DNA from: an uncultured delta proteobacterium
GTDB taxonomy: Bacteria > Myxococcota > Myxococcia > Myxococcales > 40CM-4-68-19
Length of the DNA stretch: 64,000 nucleotides
Direction: 5' to 3'
NCBI GenBank assembly: GCA_903911145.1
Contig: CAIWCD010000039.1
Coordinates: forward strand, 181,576-245,575
Shown: positions 53,031 to 61,269 of the stretch, piece by piece
How the letters are laid out: each line of letters starts with the position of its first letter
Numbering within the stretch: position 1 is the stretch's first letter
Notes under the pieces: generated by a model
Databases searched by the model: none
What the model saw: only the letters and a program-made list of their open reading frames with translations
What the model was told of the DNA's origin: nothing
Position numbers and translations under genes: made by a program

Positions 53031-55189
53031 GCGCCACCGAACGAACCCGCTGGCGCTCTCCGACGCTGCTGCAGGCGCAGGGCTTCGCCGGCACACTGAC
53101 GGTGCTCGCGGCATTTCTCTCCGCGGCCGTCTCGGGGGAGCTCGGCGCTGTCTATTGCGCGCTCTTTCTCGGCGCGCTCTCGCTCGCCACCTGGGCGCGC
53201 GGCCGCTACGCGCACCAGCATCCCGCCATCTGGACGGCGCTGCTCTTCGGCGCGCTCGTCGTGCTCGCGGTGCAGGTCTCCACCGGCGCGCTCGATGTCG
53301 TGCTCGGCGCGGCCCGCTTCGCTCTGCTCCTCTGCGCGCACCGTCTCTGGAATCGGCAGAGTGAGCGCGATGAACTGCTGCTGCTGCTGCTCTCTCTCTT
53401 GCTCGTCTGCGTCGGCGCGGCGCTCTCGGCGGAGCTGCTCTTTGGCGTCGCGTTCATCGCCTACGCGATCGCGGGAACCTGGGCGCTCGCGCTGACCCAT
53501 CTGCGCTGGCAGATCGAGGGAAGCCGCGCCCTGGGCGGTCCGGCGCTGTTGCAGAGCCGGCGGCTGATCTCGCCGCAGCTGCTTGCTTCGCTCGCCGGGT
53601 TGTCGCTGCTCGCGCTCGCAGGAGCAGCGGCTCTCTTCTTCGTCTTCCCGCGAGTCACGCTCGGCGGCATGCACCGACTCGCGCATCCGCAGGCCGTCGC
53701 GGGGCTGACCGATTCGATCGAACTCGGTGGACACGGCGTGATCGCCGATGATCCCCGCATCGCGTTGCGCGCCCGGATTCTGCCTCGCGCAGGAGAGGTC
53801 GTGGCTCCCTCGCTGCACTGGCGCGCGCGGGCTCTCGAGGTCTGGACCGGGCGCGGTTGGCGTGCGCGTCCGGGGCCGATCACCGACGATCCCTCGCACC
53901 GCCCCGATCTGCCGAGACGCGCTCCGGGCTCGGCCGCGAAGGTCTCCTGGCAGACGACCGAGATCGAGCTGCTCGCGCCGTTCAACGAGGGAGTTCTGCT
54001 CGCGCCCGAGGGCCTGGCCGCATCCGTGCGATTCCCCGAGCCGCTGTCGGCGCGCGCGTCGACGAGGCAGGCGATGCTCTCGGCGGACGGCGCACTCCTC
54101 GTGCAGCCGGTCGAGACGGGCGATCTGACCTATCTGGTGACGAGCGCGCGCGTTGCGATCCCCGAGGAGGAGCGGGTGGTTTCGGCGCGCTCGCAGACGC
54201 CGCTGCCGCGCAGGGTTGCGCTCGACGCAGAGGCGCCGCTCGACCTCGACCCGCGCGTGCGTGCGCTCGGCGAGAAGCTTGTCAAAGACAAGGATCCGCG
54301 CGCAGCCGCGCAGGCCGTGCTGGACTATCTCGGCGACGGCTTTCGCTACACGCGCGAACTCGACGATACGAGCGCGGATCCGATTGCCGACTTCCTCTTC
54401 CGCCGCCGCGCCGGCCACTGTGAACTCTTCTCGTCGGCCATGGTCCTGCTCCTGCGCGCCGGCGGCGTTCCTGCGCGCAACGTGACGGGCTTCTACGGCG
54501 GAGTGGCGACGGCCTCGGGCTATCTCGCCGTGCGTGCCGGAGACGCGCACAGCTGGGTCGAGGTCTGGGAGCGCGGCGCCGGCTGGACTCTCTGGGATCC
54601 GACGCCCGAGGCTGAGCGCGGCAGCCACCAGGAGGGCCTCTGGGCGCGCATGGTTCTCCTCTGGGACGGGCTCGAATCGAAGTGGCGCACGACGATCGTC
54701 GAGTTCGATCTGCTCACGCAGGCCCGCGCGCTCTCCGCGGCGCTGCATGCGCTGCAGGAGGCAGGCCAGCAACTCGCCGGTCGAGGCGGGAGCGCGACCT
54801 CGCGCAAGGCTGCGCCGGTCCTGCTCGGGCTCGCTGCGCTGGTCGGCGCTGTTGTCCTTGCGGTCCGCTCCTGGCGCAGACGCGAGCGCGGGCAGGCTCG
54901 CGCGATTCGAGCCCTGGCGGTGGACGAGCTGCGGGCCAGAAACCTCTGGCGCGGTGCGCGAGCGCTGCTCGAGAAGTCCGGCATCGCGGTCTCCGCGTCG
55001 CTTCCGCCCCGCGAGGCAGCCCGGCAGGTCCGCACGCAGCTTCCCGACGCGGGCCCGGCGCTCGACCGTCTGGTGGCCCATCACGGGGCGGCCCGCTGGG
55101 GCGGCGCTGCGCTCTCCCCGAATCACGCGCGAGCGCTCCTGGCCTCGCTCCGCCGTGCTTTGCGGGCTTCGCGACGGGCCGCTGAATGA
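53027..55189 (+). CDS. TgpA-type transglutaminase-like membrane protein (DUF3488)
   Basis: A 720-residue membrane protein: about six N-terminal segments (residues 15-200, e.g. LLLLLLSLLLVCVGAALSAE), a periplasmic transglutaminase core and a C-terminal membrane segment (APVLLGLAALVGAVVLAVRS) with a DUF4129-like cytosolic end. The catalytic triad is intact: Cys in RAGHCELFSSAMVLLLRAGG, His in AGDAHSWVEVW and Asp in WDPTPEAE. It overlaps the DUF58 stop and completes the MoxR-DUF58-TgpA operon. TgpA in Pseudomonas is essential and envelope-linked; the target is not known. Confidence 0.87.
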   Translation: MSATERTRWRSPTLLQAQGFAGTLTVLAAFLSAAVSGELGAVYCALFLGALSLATWARGRYAHQHPAIWTALLFGALVVLAVQVSTGALDVVLGAARFALLLCAHRLWNRQSERDELLLLLLSLLLVCVGAALSAELLFGVAFIAYAIAGTWALALTHLRWQIEGSRALGGPALLQSRRLISPQLLASLAGLSLLALAGAAALFFVFPRVTLGGMHRLAHPQAVAGLTDSIELGGHGVIADDPRIALRARILPRAGEVVAPSLHWRARALEVWTGRGWRARPGPITDDPSHRPDLPRRAPGSAAKVSWQTTEIELLAPFNEGVLLAPEGLAASVRFPEPLSARASTRQAMLSADGALLVQPVETGDLTYLVTSARVAIPEEERVVSARSQTPLPRRVALDAEAPLDLDPRVRALGEKLVKDKDPRAAAQAVLDYLGDGFRYTRELDDTSADPIADFLFRRRAGHCELFSSAMVLLLRAGGVPARNVTGFYGGVATASGYLAVRAGDAHSWVEVWERGAGWTLWDPTPEAERGSHQEGLWARMVLLWDGLESKWRTTIVEFDLLTQARALSAALHALQEAGQQLAGRGGSATSRKAAPVLLGLAALVGAVVLAVRSWRRRERGQARAIRALAVDELRARNLWRGARALLEKSGIAVSASLPPREAARQVRTQLPDAGPALDRLVAHHGAARWGGAALSPNHARALLASLRRALRASRRAAE

Positions 55190-55261
55190 GCGCTTTCTGC
55201 GCACGAATCGTCGCCGAACCGGCGGTCGGGCCGGGTGGGGTGACGAAAAAAAGAATGGGCA

Positions 55262-55312
55262 ATCTGCAAATTGCAAAATTTGTGAATTCACAAATTTGCT
55301 AAAACGGTTCAT
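55262..55312. promoter_or_regulatory. AT-rich palindromic region upstream of mutM
   Basis: The core is a perfect 22-bp palindrome (55276-55297) of half-site AAATTTGTGAA, extended by GC to near GCAAAATTTG/CAAATTTGC arms. It is strikingly AT-rich for this genome and lies in the 151-bp gap between the TgpA-type gene and mutM, 44 bp before the mutM start. A dimeric repressor operator or an extreme dyad-repeat member are both possible; it lacks the TTKGNRYNCMAA box. Confidence 0.5.
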
Positions 55313-55340
55313 CACATCGCACGCAGAGGAGGACGAACAG

Positions 55341-56309
55341 TTGCCTGAACTTCCCGAAGTCGAGACCGCTGCGCGCCAGCTTCGCGAGTGGGTGCAGGGG
55401 CGCCGTGTCACCGCTGCGCGTGCGGAGAAGACGCGCGTGGTGCGCGGGCAGGACCCGCAGGCGCTCGCGTCGATCGTGGGCCACCGGCTGCTCTCGATCG
55501 AGCGGCTCGGCAAGTGGATGCTGCTCTCGTTCGATCGCGGCGCGGGTCTGCTCTCCCACCTCGGCATGACGGGCAAGTGGCTGCGCCGTTCGCGCGGCGA
55601 GGCGAGCGGTCCGCACGTGCGCGCGAGCCTTGAGTTCGAGGGCGGCGTGCTGCTCGACTATCGCGATCCGCGCCTCTTCGGTCGCCTGCTCGCCGGTCCG
55701 CCCGAGGAGCTGCGCCGCCAGCCCGCGCTCGCGTCGCTCGGTCCCGATCCGCTCAGCGGCGTCGATGCGCGCACGCTCACGGCCGCTCTCTCCGGTACGC
55801 GCCGCTCCATCAAAGAGGCGCTGATGGATCAGCACACGCTCGCCGGCCTGGGGAACATCCAGGTTTCGGAGAGCCTCTTCCGCGCGCAGCTGCATCCGGA
55901 GAAGTCGGCCGAGACGCTCACGCGCGTCGAGGTGGAGCGGCTCTCCCGCGCCATCGAGGCGTCGCTGCGCTTCACGCTCGAGCACGAGCGCGGCGAAGAG
56001 CCGATCGACTACATCGAAGAGGGCGGCGCGAACTTCTTCCTCGTATACGGCCGTGCGGGCGAGCCGTGCCCGACCTGCAAGACGCCGCTCGAGAGAATCG
56101 TGCAGGGAGGCCGCAGCACCTTTTTCTGCCCGACCTGCCAGCCCGGCCCTACTCCGCGTCGGAAGAAGAGCCCGGCAAAGGTTCCTGCGCCTGCGAAGTC
56201 CCGGACTGCGAAGGCCCGTCCAGCGAAAGCGAAGCAGCCGGCGAAGACGAAATCGCCTGCGAAGCCGAAGACGAAGGCAACGGCGCGATCGTTCGGTAGA
56301 GGTAAGTGA
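55341..56309 (+). CDS. mutM: Formamidopyrimidine-DNA glycosylase with histone-H1-like tail
   Basis: Base-excision glycosylase/AP lyase that removes 8-oxoguanine and formamidopyrimidines. The start is TTG 55341 with GGAGGA 7 nt upstream; it is fixed by the catalytic N-terminal Pro2 in PELPEVETA. Other residues: Glu3, Lys58 in LGKWM, the GNIQVSESLF helix-two-turn-helix and a C-terminal zinc finger with CPTC pairs (about 237-265). After the finger, where the enzyme normally ends, it continues for about 58 residues of Lys/Ala/Pro repeats (SPAKVPAPAKSRTAKARPAK), like a histone H1 tail. The last 161 bp overlap the convergent gene at 56149. Confidence 0.92.
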   Translation: MPELPEVETAARQLREWVQGRRVTAARAEKTRVVRGQDPQALASIVGHRLLSIERLGKWMLLSFDRGAGLLSHLGMTGKWLRRSRGEASGPHVRASLEFEGGVLLDYRDPRLFGRLLAGPPEELRRQPALASLGPDPLSGVDARTLTAALSGTRRSIKEALMDQHTLAGLGNIQVSESLFRAQLHPEKSAETLTRVEVERLSRAIEASLRFTLEHERGEEPIDYIEEGGANFFLVYGRAGEPCPTCKTPLERIVQGGRSTFFCPTCQPGPTPRRKKSPAKVPAPAKSRTAKARPAKAKQPAKTKSPAKPKTKATARSFGRGK

Positions 56310-56829
56310 GCTGCAGCTCGCCCGCGATCGCGCGCGCGTGGGCATCTGGAGCGGCCCGCATGAATTTCACGCTCGTCGCCGGAAGCTCGTGGGTCAGCCA
56401 GCGCAGCGTCTGGTTGGCCCAGAGCGCGAACGGTGCCCGCTTGCGCAGCTTGTCTCCTGCGCGCCAGTAGCTCGTGTGCGCGTAGAGCCTCGCCGGCTCG
56501 AGAACAGTGCCCTTTGCGGTCGGCATGCGCAGCACCAGACAGTCGCTGCGCTCCTCGTCGATCTGCGACCAGCCGACGAATGGACCCATCGGCTGCTCAT
56601 GCGCAAGCACGTCCTGGCTGTGCGCTCGGTGGAACAGATAGATGCGCCGCTCGTTCGGGAGCGCCTCTCGCCGTTCGAGCGTTGCTGCGTCGCCGAGGAG
56701 CGCGCGTGCATCTCCGCGCAGGTAACGTCCCTCCGACGCGACGAGCCCATCCTCTCGCTGTGCGATGCGAGCGAGCAGCGGCGAGATGTCCTGCGCAGAG
56801 AGAAAGAGCCAGAGTTGCCGAGCCGCCAT
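56149..56829 (-). CDS. Hypothetical protein, 226 aa
   Basis: No recognised family. The first ~180 residues look like a real globular protein (MAARQLWLFLSAQDISPLLA, LPNERRIYLFHRAHSQDVLA, RMPTAKGTVLEPARLYAHTS); the last ~45 are Ser/Ala/Pro-rich (SSSASQAISSSPAASLSLDG). That tail is the antisense of the mutM Lys/Ala/Pro tail, so both genes use the same 161 bp in opposite directions. ATG 56829 is chosen over a codon at 56862. It follows the subtilisin-like gene by 42 nt on the minus strand. Possibly the real stop region is over-extended by low-complexity sequence. Confidence 0.6.
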   Translation of the reverse strand: MAARQLWLFLSAQDISPLLARIAQREDGLVASEGRYLRGDARALLGDAATLERREALPNERRIYLFHRAHSQDVLAHEQPMGPFVGWSQIDEERSDCLVLRMPTAKGTVLEPARLYAHTSYWRAGDKLRKRAPFALWANQTLRWLTHELPATSVKFMRAAPDAHARAIAGELQLTYLYRTIAPLPSSSASQAISSSPAASLSLDGPSQSGTSQAQEPLPGSSSDAE

Positions 56830-56871
56830 GGGCGTGCACCATCGCACGCGTTGCGGAGACAAGGGGAGCGA

Positions 56872-58704
56872 CTACTCGACGATGACCCGGATCGTGGCGG
56901 TGTCGTTCATGTCGCTCAAGCCGAGAGAGAACTCTCCGACATGGGGAAACAGTGCTGTCAGGCGCGTGCTCGCGATCGGCGCACGCCCCGGAACTGTCCA
57001 TCGCAACTGCGGCACGCTTGCGCCTTCGGCAAGACCGGGCGGGACCAGAGTGCAAAGGGCCCCGCGCTCGACGTGCAGCGCACCGTCTCGCTGGAAGCCG
57101 CAGTGCGTGCCGACCGCGCCGGGAGCGGGCGTGCTGCCGACGTGAAGCGCGACCTCGAGATCGACGCCGGCGCCTGCGTCGGTGATGAACGAGAGCGTCG
57201 CGTGGTGATCGCCCGGTGGCAGGCCGGTCGGGTCGACGCGGATCGAGACGCGCGACGGCGTCGTGTAGTGCGTGCGCGCGGGTGTCGCCCAGACCGCGCT
57301 GCTCGTGGCCGAGAGCGCGAGAACCTCGCCGGTCTGGCTGCGGATCGAGATGCTCTGTGCGTGCGAACCGCTGCCCGCAGCGAGATTGAACTCCAGCGAC
57401 GAGCGGGAGAGGACGATGCCGCCGGTGGGCTCGCTGCCTGACAGCGCGGCGAGTGCGCGCGCGGCGTCGATGCGGCCATTCTGCGTGAAGTCGGTGGCGA
57501 TGGCCGACGAGAGGAGCGCGTCGCGAACCTGCGCCACGGTGGCGCCGGGATGGGCAGCAAAGAGCAGCGCCGCGAGGCCGGAGACGAATCCCGTCGCCAT
57601 GCTGGTGCCGTCGTAGCGCTCGTAGCTACCAGGTGCGGTAGTCGAGAGAATTCCCACGCCAGGTGCAGCGAGGAGCGCGCCGCGGTTCGAGAACGATGCG
57701 AGGTGGCCGTCGACGTCGAGCGCGCCGACCGAGAGCAGGTTGCTCGCGGAGAGGCTCGCGGGAAAGCGGGGAGTGGCTGCGCCGTCGTTGCCCGCGCCGC
57801 CGACGAAGAGCGCACCGCGCGTGCCCGCTCGCGCGATGGCCTGGGCGATCGCCGCGCTGGGGCGATCGGTGCCCCAACTCGCGTTGATCACGCGAGCGCC
57901 ATGGGCAGAGGCGTAGTCGATCGCCTGCGCGAGATCGTCGCTGCGTCCACCGTTCGGCGTGAGCGCCCGGACCGCCATCAGCGCGCTCTTCCAGTTGACG
58001 CCGACGACTCCGGCGCGATTTTCGCCGACAGCGCCGATGATTCCGGCGACATGCGTCCCGTGCCAGCGGGAGCCGGCCTGCGCGACAGGATTCGGATCTC
58101 CGCTCGCGCCGCCGTTGATGAAGCTTGCGCCGTGGACGTCGTCGACGATCCCGTCGCCATCGTCGTCGAGACCGTTGCCCGCGAGTTCGTCGCGGTTGGT
58201 CCAGAGGTTGTCTCGCAGATCGGGATGGTCGAGCGCGACGCCGTCGTCGATCACGGCGACAACCACGGAGCGATCGCCGACGCTCTCTGCCCAGGCGGTT
58301 GGCGCGTTGATTTCGGCCATGCCCCAGAGGTCCTTGAAGCGGGGATCGTTGGGAACGCGCACTCCTGCGAAAGGCTGCGCGATCGTGATCGGCTCGGCGA
58401 AGGCCACGGCCGGATCGCGCGCGAGGGCCGCGGCGAACGAGACCGCCTCATTGTCCGCCGGGACGGGGATTCTCAAGAGCGGCGCCTCGTCGTCGGGGCC
58501 GATCGCGGCGATCGGCACAATGGCTGCCGCTCCCTCCTCGGGCGCGCTCCATTCAGGGAGCGCTGCGTTGCTGCGCAACTGCACCAGCACGGCGTCTGGC
58601 GCGACGGGTCCGATCGGCTCCTTCCCGCAGGCGAGAGCGAGTGTGCTGCATGCGAGCAGGAGCAGCAGTGCCGACGCGTCCGAAAACTGCCTGCGTCTGG
58701 GCAA
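56872..58704 (-). CDS. Subtilisin-like serine protease, predicted lipoprotein
   Basis: A 610-residue S8 peptidase with an N-terminal lipoprotein-type signal (LLLLLACSTLALACG; lipobox Cys near 19 or 26), an I9-like prodomain (about 35-115) and the catalytic domain. The triad is intact: Asp153 in VVAVIDDGVA, His215 in RWHGTHVAGIIG, Ser368 in YDGTSMATGFVSG, with oxyanion Asn306. It has a calcium-like DDDGDGIVDD loop. The last ~190 residues are a beta-sandwich domain. Start: TTG 58704; the frame is open to 59013, but the signal peptide starts here. Confidence 0.85.
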   Translation of the reverse strand: MPRRRQFSDASALLLLLACSTLALACGKEPIGPVAPDAVLVQLRSNAALPEWSAPEEGAAAIVPIAAIGPDDEAPLLRIPVPADNEAVSFAAALARDPAVAFAEPITIAQPFAGVRVPNDPRFKDLWGMAEINAPTAWAESVGDRSVVVAVIDDGVALDHPDLRDNLWTNRDELAGNGLDDDGDGIVDDVHGASFINGGASGDPNPVAQAGSRWHGTHVAGIIGAVGENRAGVVGVNWKSALMAVRALTPNGGRSDDLAQAIDYASAHGARVINASWGTDRPSAAIAQAIARAGTRGALFVGGAGNDGAATPRFPASLSASNLLSVGALDVDGHLASFSNRGALLAAPGVGILSTTAPGSYERYDGTSMATGFVSGLAALLFAAHPGATVAQVRDALLSSAIATDFTQNGRIDAARALAALSGSEPTGGIVLSRSSLEFNLAAGSGSHAQSISIRSQTGEVLALSATSSAVWATPARTHYTTPSRVSIRVDPTGLPPGDHHATLSFITDAGAGVDLEVALHVGSTPAPGAVGTHCGFQRDGALHVERGALCTLVPPGLAEGASVPQLRWTVPGRAPIASTRLTALFPHVGEFSLGLSDMNDTATIRVIVE

Positions 58705-59137
58705 GCCCCGCGCAGGAAAGCCGCACTGGGAGCGGTCTTGCGCATCGCGGCTGCGTGGCTCGCGCGATCGTTGAGCACGTCCTCCGCGCGCTGGCGAGAG
58801 AGCCGATGGGCGCTGCGGCGGCTCGCTGGCGAAGGCATCGAAGAGCGGATCGGGAGAATCGAGGAGCGAGAAGCGGGCGGTGAATTCACGCGGAAGCGAT
58901 GAGAAGAGATCGAGGTCGAGCACGGCGTTCTCCGAGCAAGCGAGGAGCCGCGAAAGCGCGGCATCGTCCTGCCCGGGAGAGCAGCGGTCGTGCCAAACCG
59001 AAAACGCGCGCAATCGCTCTGGGAGCGGCCTTGCGCGATGTCGGGTGCGGACCAGATCGAGACCCGATCGACGCGATTCGACACCCGTCTGGTCTCGAAT
59101 TGAAACCCGCGCCTGCGACTGCCGCTATGATCGAAGC
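58705..59137. other. 433-bp gap without a convincing gene
   Basis: Divergent region between the protease gene and the DUF167 gene. The minus frame of the protease stays open to 59013 and contains LDLDLFSSLPREFTARFSLL, which looks partly protein-like but is out of keeping with the signal peptide that follows. A short sequence CTGGGAGCGG-CTTGCGC occurs twice (near 58725 and 59020). I see no clear promoter or RNA. Confidence 0.4.
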
Positions 59138-59440
59138 ATGTCCGCCGCGCGCTGGGAGAAGAGCGATCTCGTCCTGACCATCCACGCGCAGCCGGGTGCG
59201 AAGCGGAGCGAATCGGCTGGGCTGCACGGCGACGCGCTCAAGCTGCGGCTCGCGGCCAGGCCCGTCGAGGGTGCCGCGAACGAGGAGCTGATCGCGTTTC
59301 TCGCGAAGGAGTTCGGCGTCGCCAAGCGCGCGGTCGAGCTGCTCGCGGGAGGGCAGAGCCGGCACAAGCGCGTGCGCGTGCAGAGTCCCGAGCGCGTACA
59401 AGCCGAGGCGCTGCTGCGCGCGTGGGGAGTCGAGAGCTAG
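59138..59440 (+). CDS. DUF167/YggU family protein (UPF0235)
   Basis: A 100-residue member of the DUF167 family: LTIHAQPGAKRSESAGLHGD, LKLRLAARPVEGAANEELIA and ELLAGGQSRHKRVRV are the typical core. Function is unknown across the family. Start ATG 59138; a much longer open frame upstream from 58880 is rejected. It is followed after 65 nt by the DUF4336-like gene on the same strand. Confidence 0.88.
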   Translation: MSAARWEKSDLVLTIHAQPGAKRSESAGLHGDALKLRLAARPVEGAANEELIAFLAKEFGVAKRAVELLAGGQSRHKRVRVQSPERVQAEALLRAWGVES

Positions 59441-59505
59441 CGCGGGCGGGAGTGCGAGCGACGTCCGCCGGGTCCGTGATAGCGGTCGTCTCGAGGAGAA
59501 CGAAC

Positions 59506-60228
59506 ATGGCCAAGCCGCCTCGTCCCTGGATCGTGACCCGACATGATCCGCTTGAGCGCATCGACGAGAATCTGTGGGCCGTGAACGGTGACGTTCCCGG
59601 CTTCCCGCCGAGCGCAGGCTTCCACCGCCGGATGTCGATCGTGCGGCGCAGCGATGGGAAGCTGCTCTTCTTCAACGCGGTTCCACTCGACGAATCGACC
59701 CTCGCCGCAGTTCGCGCGCTCGGCGAGCCCGCGCTGCTCCTCATCCCGCACCACCTCCACTGCATGGACGGGAGGGCCTTCGCCGAGAAGCTCGGGCTGT
59801 CCGTGTACACCGCGGCCATCTCTCTCGAGCGAGTGCGGAGCATCGTGCCGATCGCTGGGCCGCTCGAGGCGCTGCCGCCCGACCCGACCATCACCATCGA
59901 GCCGATTGCCTCGAGCAAGTTTGGAGAGGCGGGCGTGGTGGTTCACACCGGCGGCCGCGCCTCGCTGCTGCTGTGCGACCTCGTGGTGAACGTCCCACAC
60001 GGGCCGGGCCTGGCCGGCTTCATCTTCCGCCTCCTCGGCTTCACCGGACCTGCGCCGAAGCTTCCCCCTCCGGTGCGGATGCGGGCCTTCCCGGACAAGC
60101 GCCTTGCGCGCGCCGACCTCGAGCGCCTCGCGATGCTGCCGGGCCTCTGCCGGATCGTGCCCAGCCACGGAGCCATCGTCGACGCGGATCCTGCGGGTTC
60201 GCTCCGTCGGGCGGCCGCGTTGATCTGA
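59506..60228 (+). CDS. DUF4336-like (MBL-related) protein
   Basis: A 240-residue protein resembling DUF4336, a branch of the metallo-beta-lactamase fold. Similar parts are LERIDENLWAVNGDVPGFPP, RRMSIVRRSDGKLLFFNAVP and ALLLIPHHLHCMDGRAFAEK. The canonical HxHxDH motif is replaced by HHLHCMD, so metal binding is uncertain. Near the end VPSHGAIV could supply a late metal His. ATG 59506 with GAGGAG upstream is chosen. Confidence 0.7.
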   Translation: MAKPPRPWIVTRHDPLERIDENLWAVNGDVPGFPPSAGFHRRMSIVRRSDGKLLFFNAVPLDESTLAAVRALGEPALLLIPHHLHCMDGRAFAEKLGLSVYTAAISLERVRSIVPIAGPLEALPPDPTITIEPIASSKFGEAGVVVHTGGRASLLLCDLVVNVPHGPGLAGFIFRLLGFTGPAPKLPPPVRMRAFPDKRLARADLERLAMLPGLCRIVPSHGAIVDADPAGSLRRAAALI

Positions 60229-60309
60229 ACGGCCTTTGCGATCAACGAACACGGCCCAGCGCGTGAAGCGCCACTCGCCGCCCACGATCACGTCGACGTG
60301 AAACCGCTT

Positions 60310-60825
60310 CTAGTGGCCAATCGTGGCCGCGTTTTCGCGCAGGTATCGCTCGAGGTTCGCGAACATCCCGTCGAACCCGCCGGCCATGCCCGCGCGCGCT
60401 GCGTCGAAGGTGGCCTCGCCGGCTGCGTCGGACTCGTAGGGACACCAGCTCACGGTGATCGTCGTCATTCCTCCAGGCGCGTCCTCGAAGGTGACTGTCG
60501 AGAGCAGCTGCAGCGGCCACGTCGCCGCCATCGGGTGCCGCGTGAGACCGCGCTGCGGATTGGAGAACGCCTGCACGTAGACGAGCCGCTCGTTGTGCAC
60601 CACTTCCTTGAAGGTCTGCAGACCCCACATCTCGGTGCCATCGGCCGTGCGAAGTCCGTAGTGGTGCACGCCGCCGGGACGCAGGTCCATCTCGGCCTTG
60701 AGCACGGTGGCGCCGCCGGGCCCGTACCAGCGCGCGATGTGCACCGGATCGACGTGGACCAGATAGACGAGAGGGCGGGGCGCATCGACGACGCGGGAGA
60801 CGGTGAAGGGGCTCACGGGAGTCAT
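60310..60825 (-). CDS. SRPBCC/AHSA1-family protein
   Basis: A 171-residue START-like protein of the AHSA1 type: VSRVVDAPRPLVYLVHVDPV, WYGPGGATVLKAEMDLRPGG and VTFEDAPGGMTTITVSW are typical of this fold. Such proteins bind small hydrophobic ligands in a pocket. The ATG at 60825 (AGGAAG upstream) overlaps the stop of the ArsR-type gene by 4 nt. ArsR-SRPBCC pairs are a common, poorly characterised module; the SRPBCC protein may sense the inducer or act on it. Confidence 0.83.
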   Translation of the reverse strand: MTPVSPFTVSRVVDAPRPLVYLVHVDPVHIARWYGPGGATVLKAEMDLRPGGVHHYGLRTADGTEMWGLQTFKEVVHNERLVYVQAFSNPQRGLTRHPMAATWPLQLLSTVTFEDAPGGMTTITVSWCPYESDAAGEATFDAARAGMAGGFDGMFANLERYLRENAATIGH

Positions 60826-61175
60826 GACTTCCTTCCTTTCTTCGGTGCCTGAGGCTGTTGGATTTTCTTTAAGTACGACTCGAGCCGGTCGAAGCGGTCC
60901 TCCCACTCCTGGCGGTAGAGTTCGATCCAGTCGGCAGCGGCCTTGAGCGGCGCGGCCTCCATGCGGCAAGGCCTGAACTGCGCGCGGCGCGTGCGGCTGA
61001 TGAGGCCGCTCTTCTCGAGCACCTTGAGGTGCTTGGTCATCGCGGGGCCGCTCAGCTTGAAGGGGCGGGCGAGCTGCTGCACCGAGGCCTCGCCCTTGTG
61101 CAGGCGCGCGAGGATGGCCCGACGCGTGGGGTGGGCGAGGGCCGCAAAGGTCCGACTGAGTTTGTCTGCGGACAC
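60822..61175 (-). CDS. ArsR-family transcriptional repressor
   Basis: A 117-residue winged-helix regulator: LAHPTRRAILARLHKGEASV, then SGPAMTKHLKVLEKSGLISR as recognition helix and wing. It has no CxC or His-rich metal site, as expected for the subgroup paired with SRPBCC proteins. Starts at GTG 61175 and probably controls its own operon through the AT-rich dyad just upstream. Confidence 0.87.
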   Translation of the reverse strand: MSADKLSRTFAALAHPTRRAILARLHKGEASVQQLARPFKLSGPAMTKHLKVLEKSGLISRTRRAQFRPCRMEAAPLKAAADWIELYRQEWEDRFDRLESYLKKIQQPQAPKKGRKS

Positions 61176-61188
61176 TGTTTCACCAGTT

Positions 61189-61216
61189 TGTTAATTATCC
61201 AATCGGTTAAATAATC
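61189..61216 (-). promoter_or_regulatory. Candidate ArsR operator/promoter
   Basis: An AT-rich imperfect dyad (TTAATTATCC, spacer AATC, GGTTAAATAA; about 7 of 10 arm positions pair) lies 15-40 bp before the GTG start of the ArsR gene. On the minus strand it includes GATAAT, a good -10 box. Its position suits autorepression. Confidence 0.5.
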
Positions 61217-61269
61217 TGCTTGCGGAGTGGGCGTCAAGCGGGCTTCGGGCCTGCTCCGCAGACAGGAGC

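Noticed and set aside
54534..55340. Extension of mutM upstream of TTG 55341
   Set aside because: MutM needs Pro as residue 2 after Met removal, which only the TTG start provides, and the upstream frame overlaps the TgpA-type gene.
60968..60990. 16-nt match (CCTGAACTGCGCGCGG) to the loop of the hairpin element
   Set aside because: It lies in the conserved coding region of the ArsR-type gene (RRAQFRPCR) without the stem arms or the rest of the loop.
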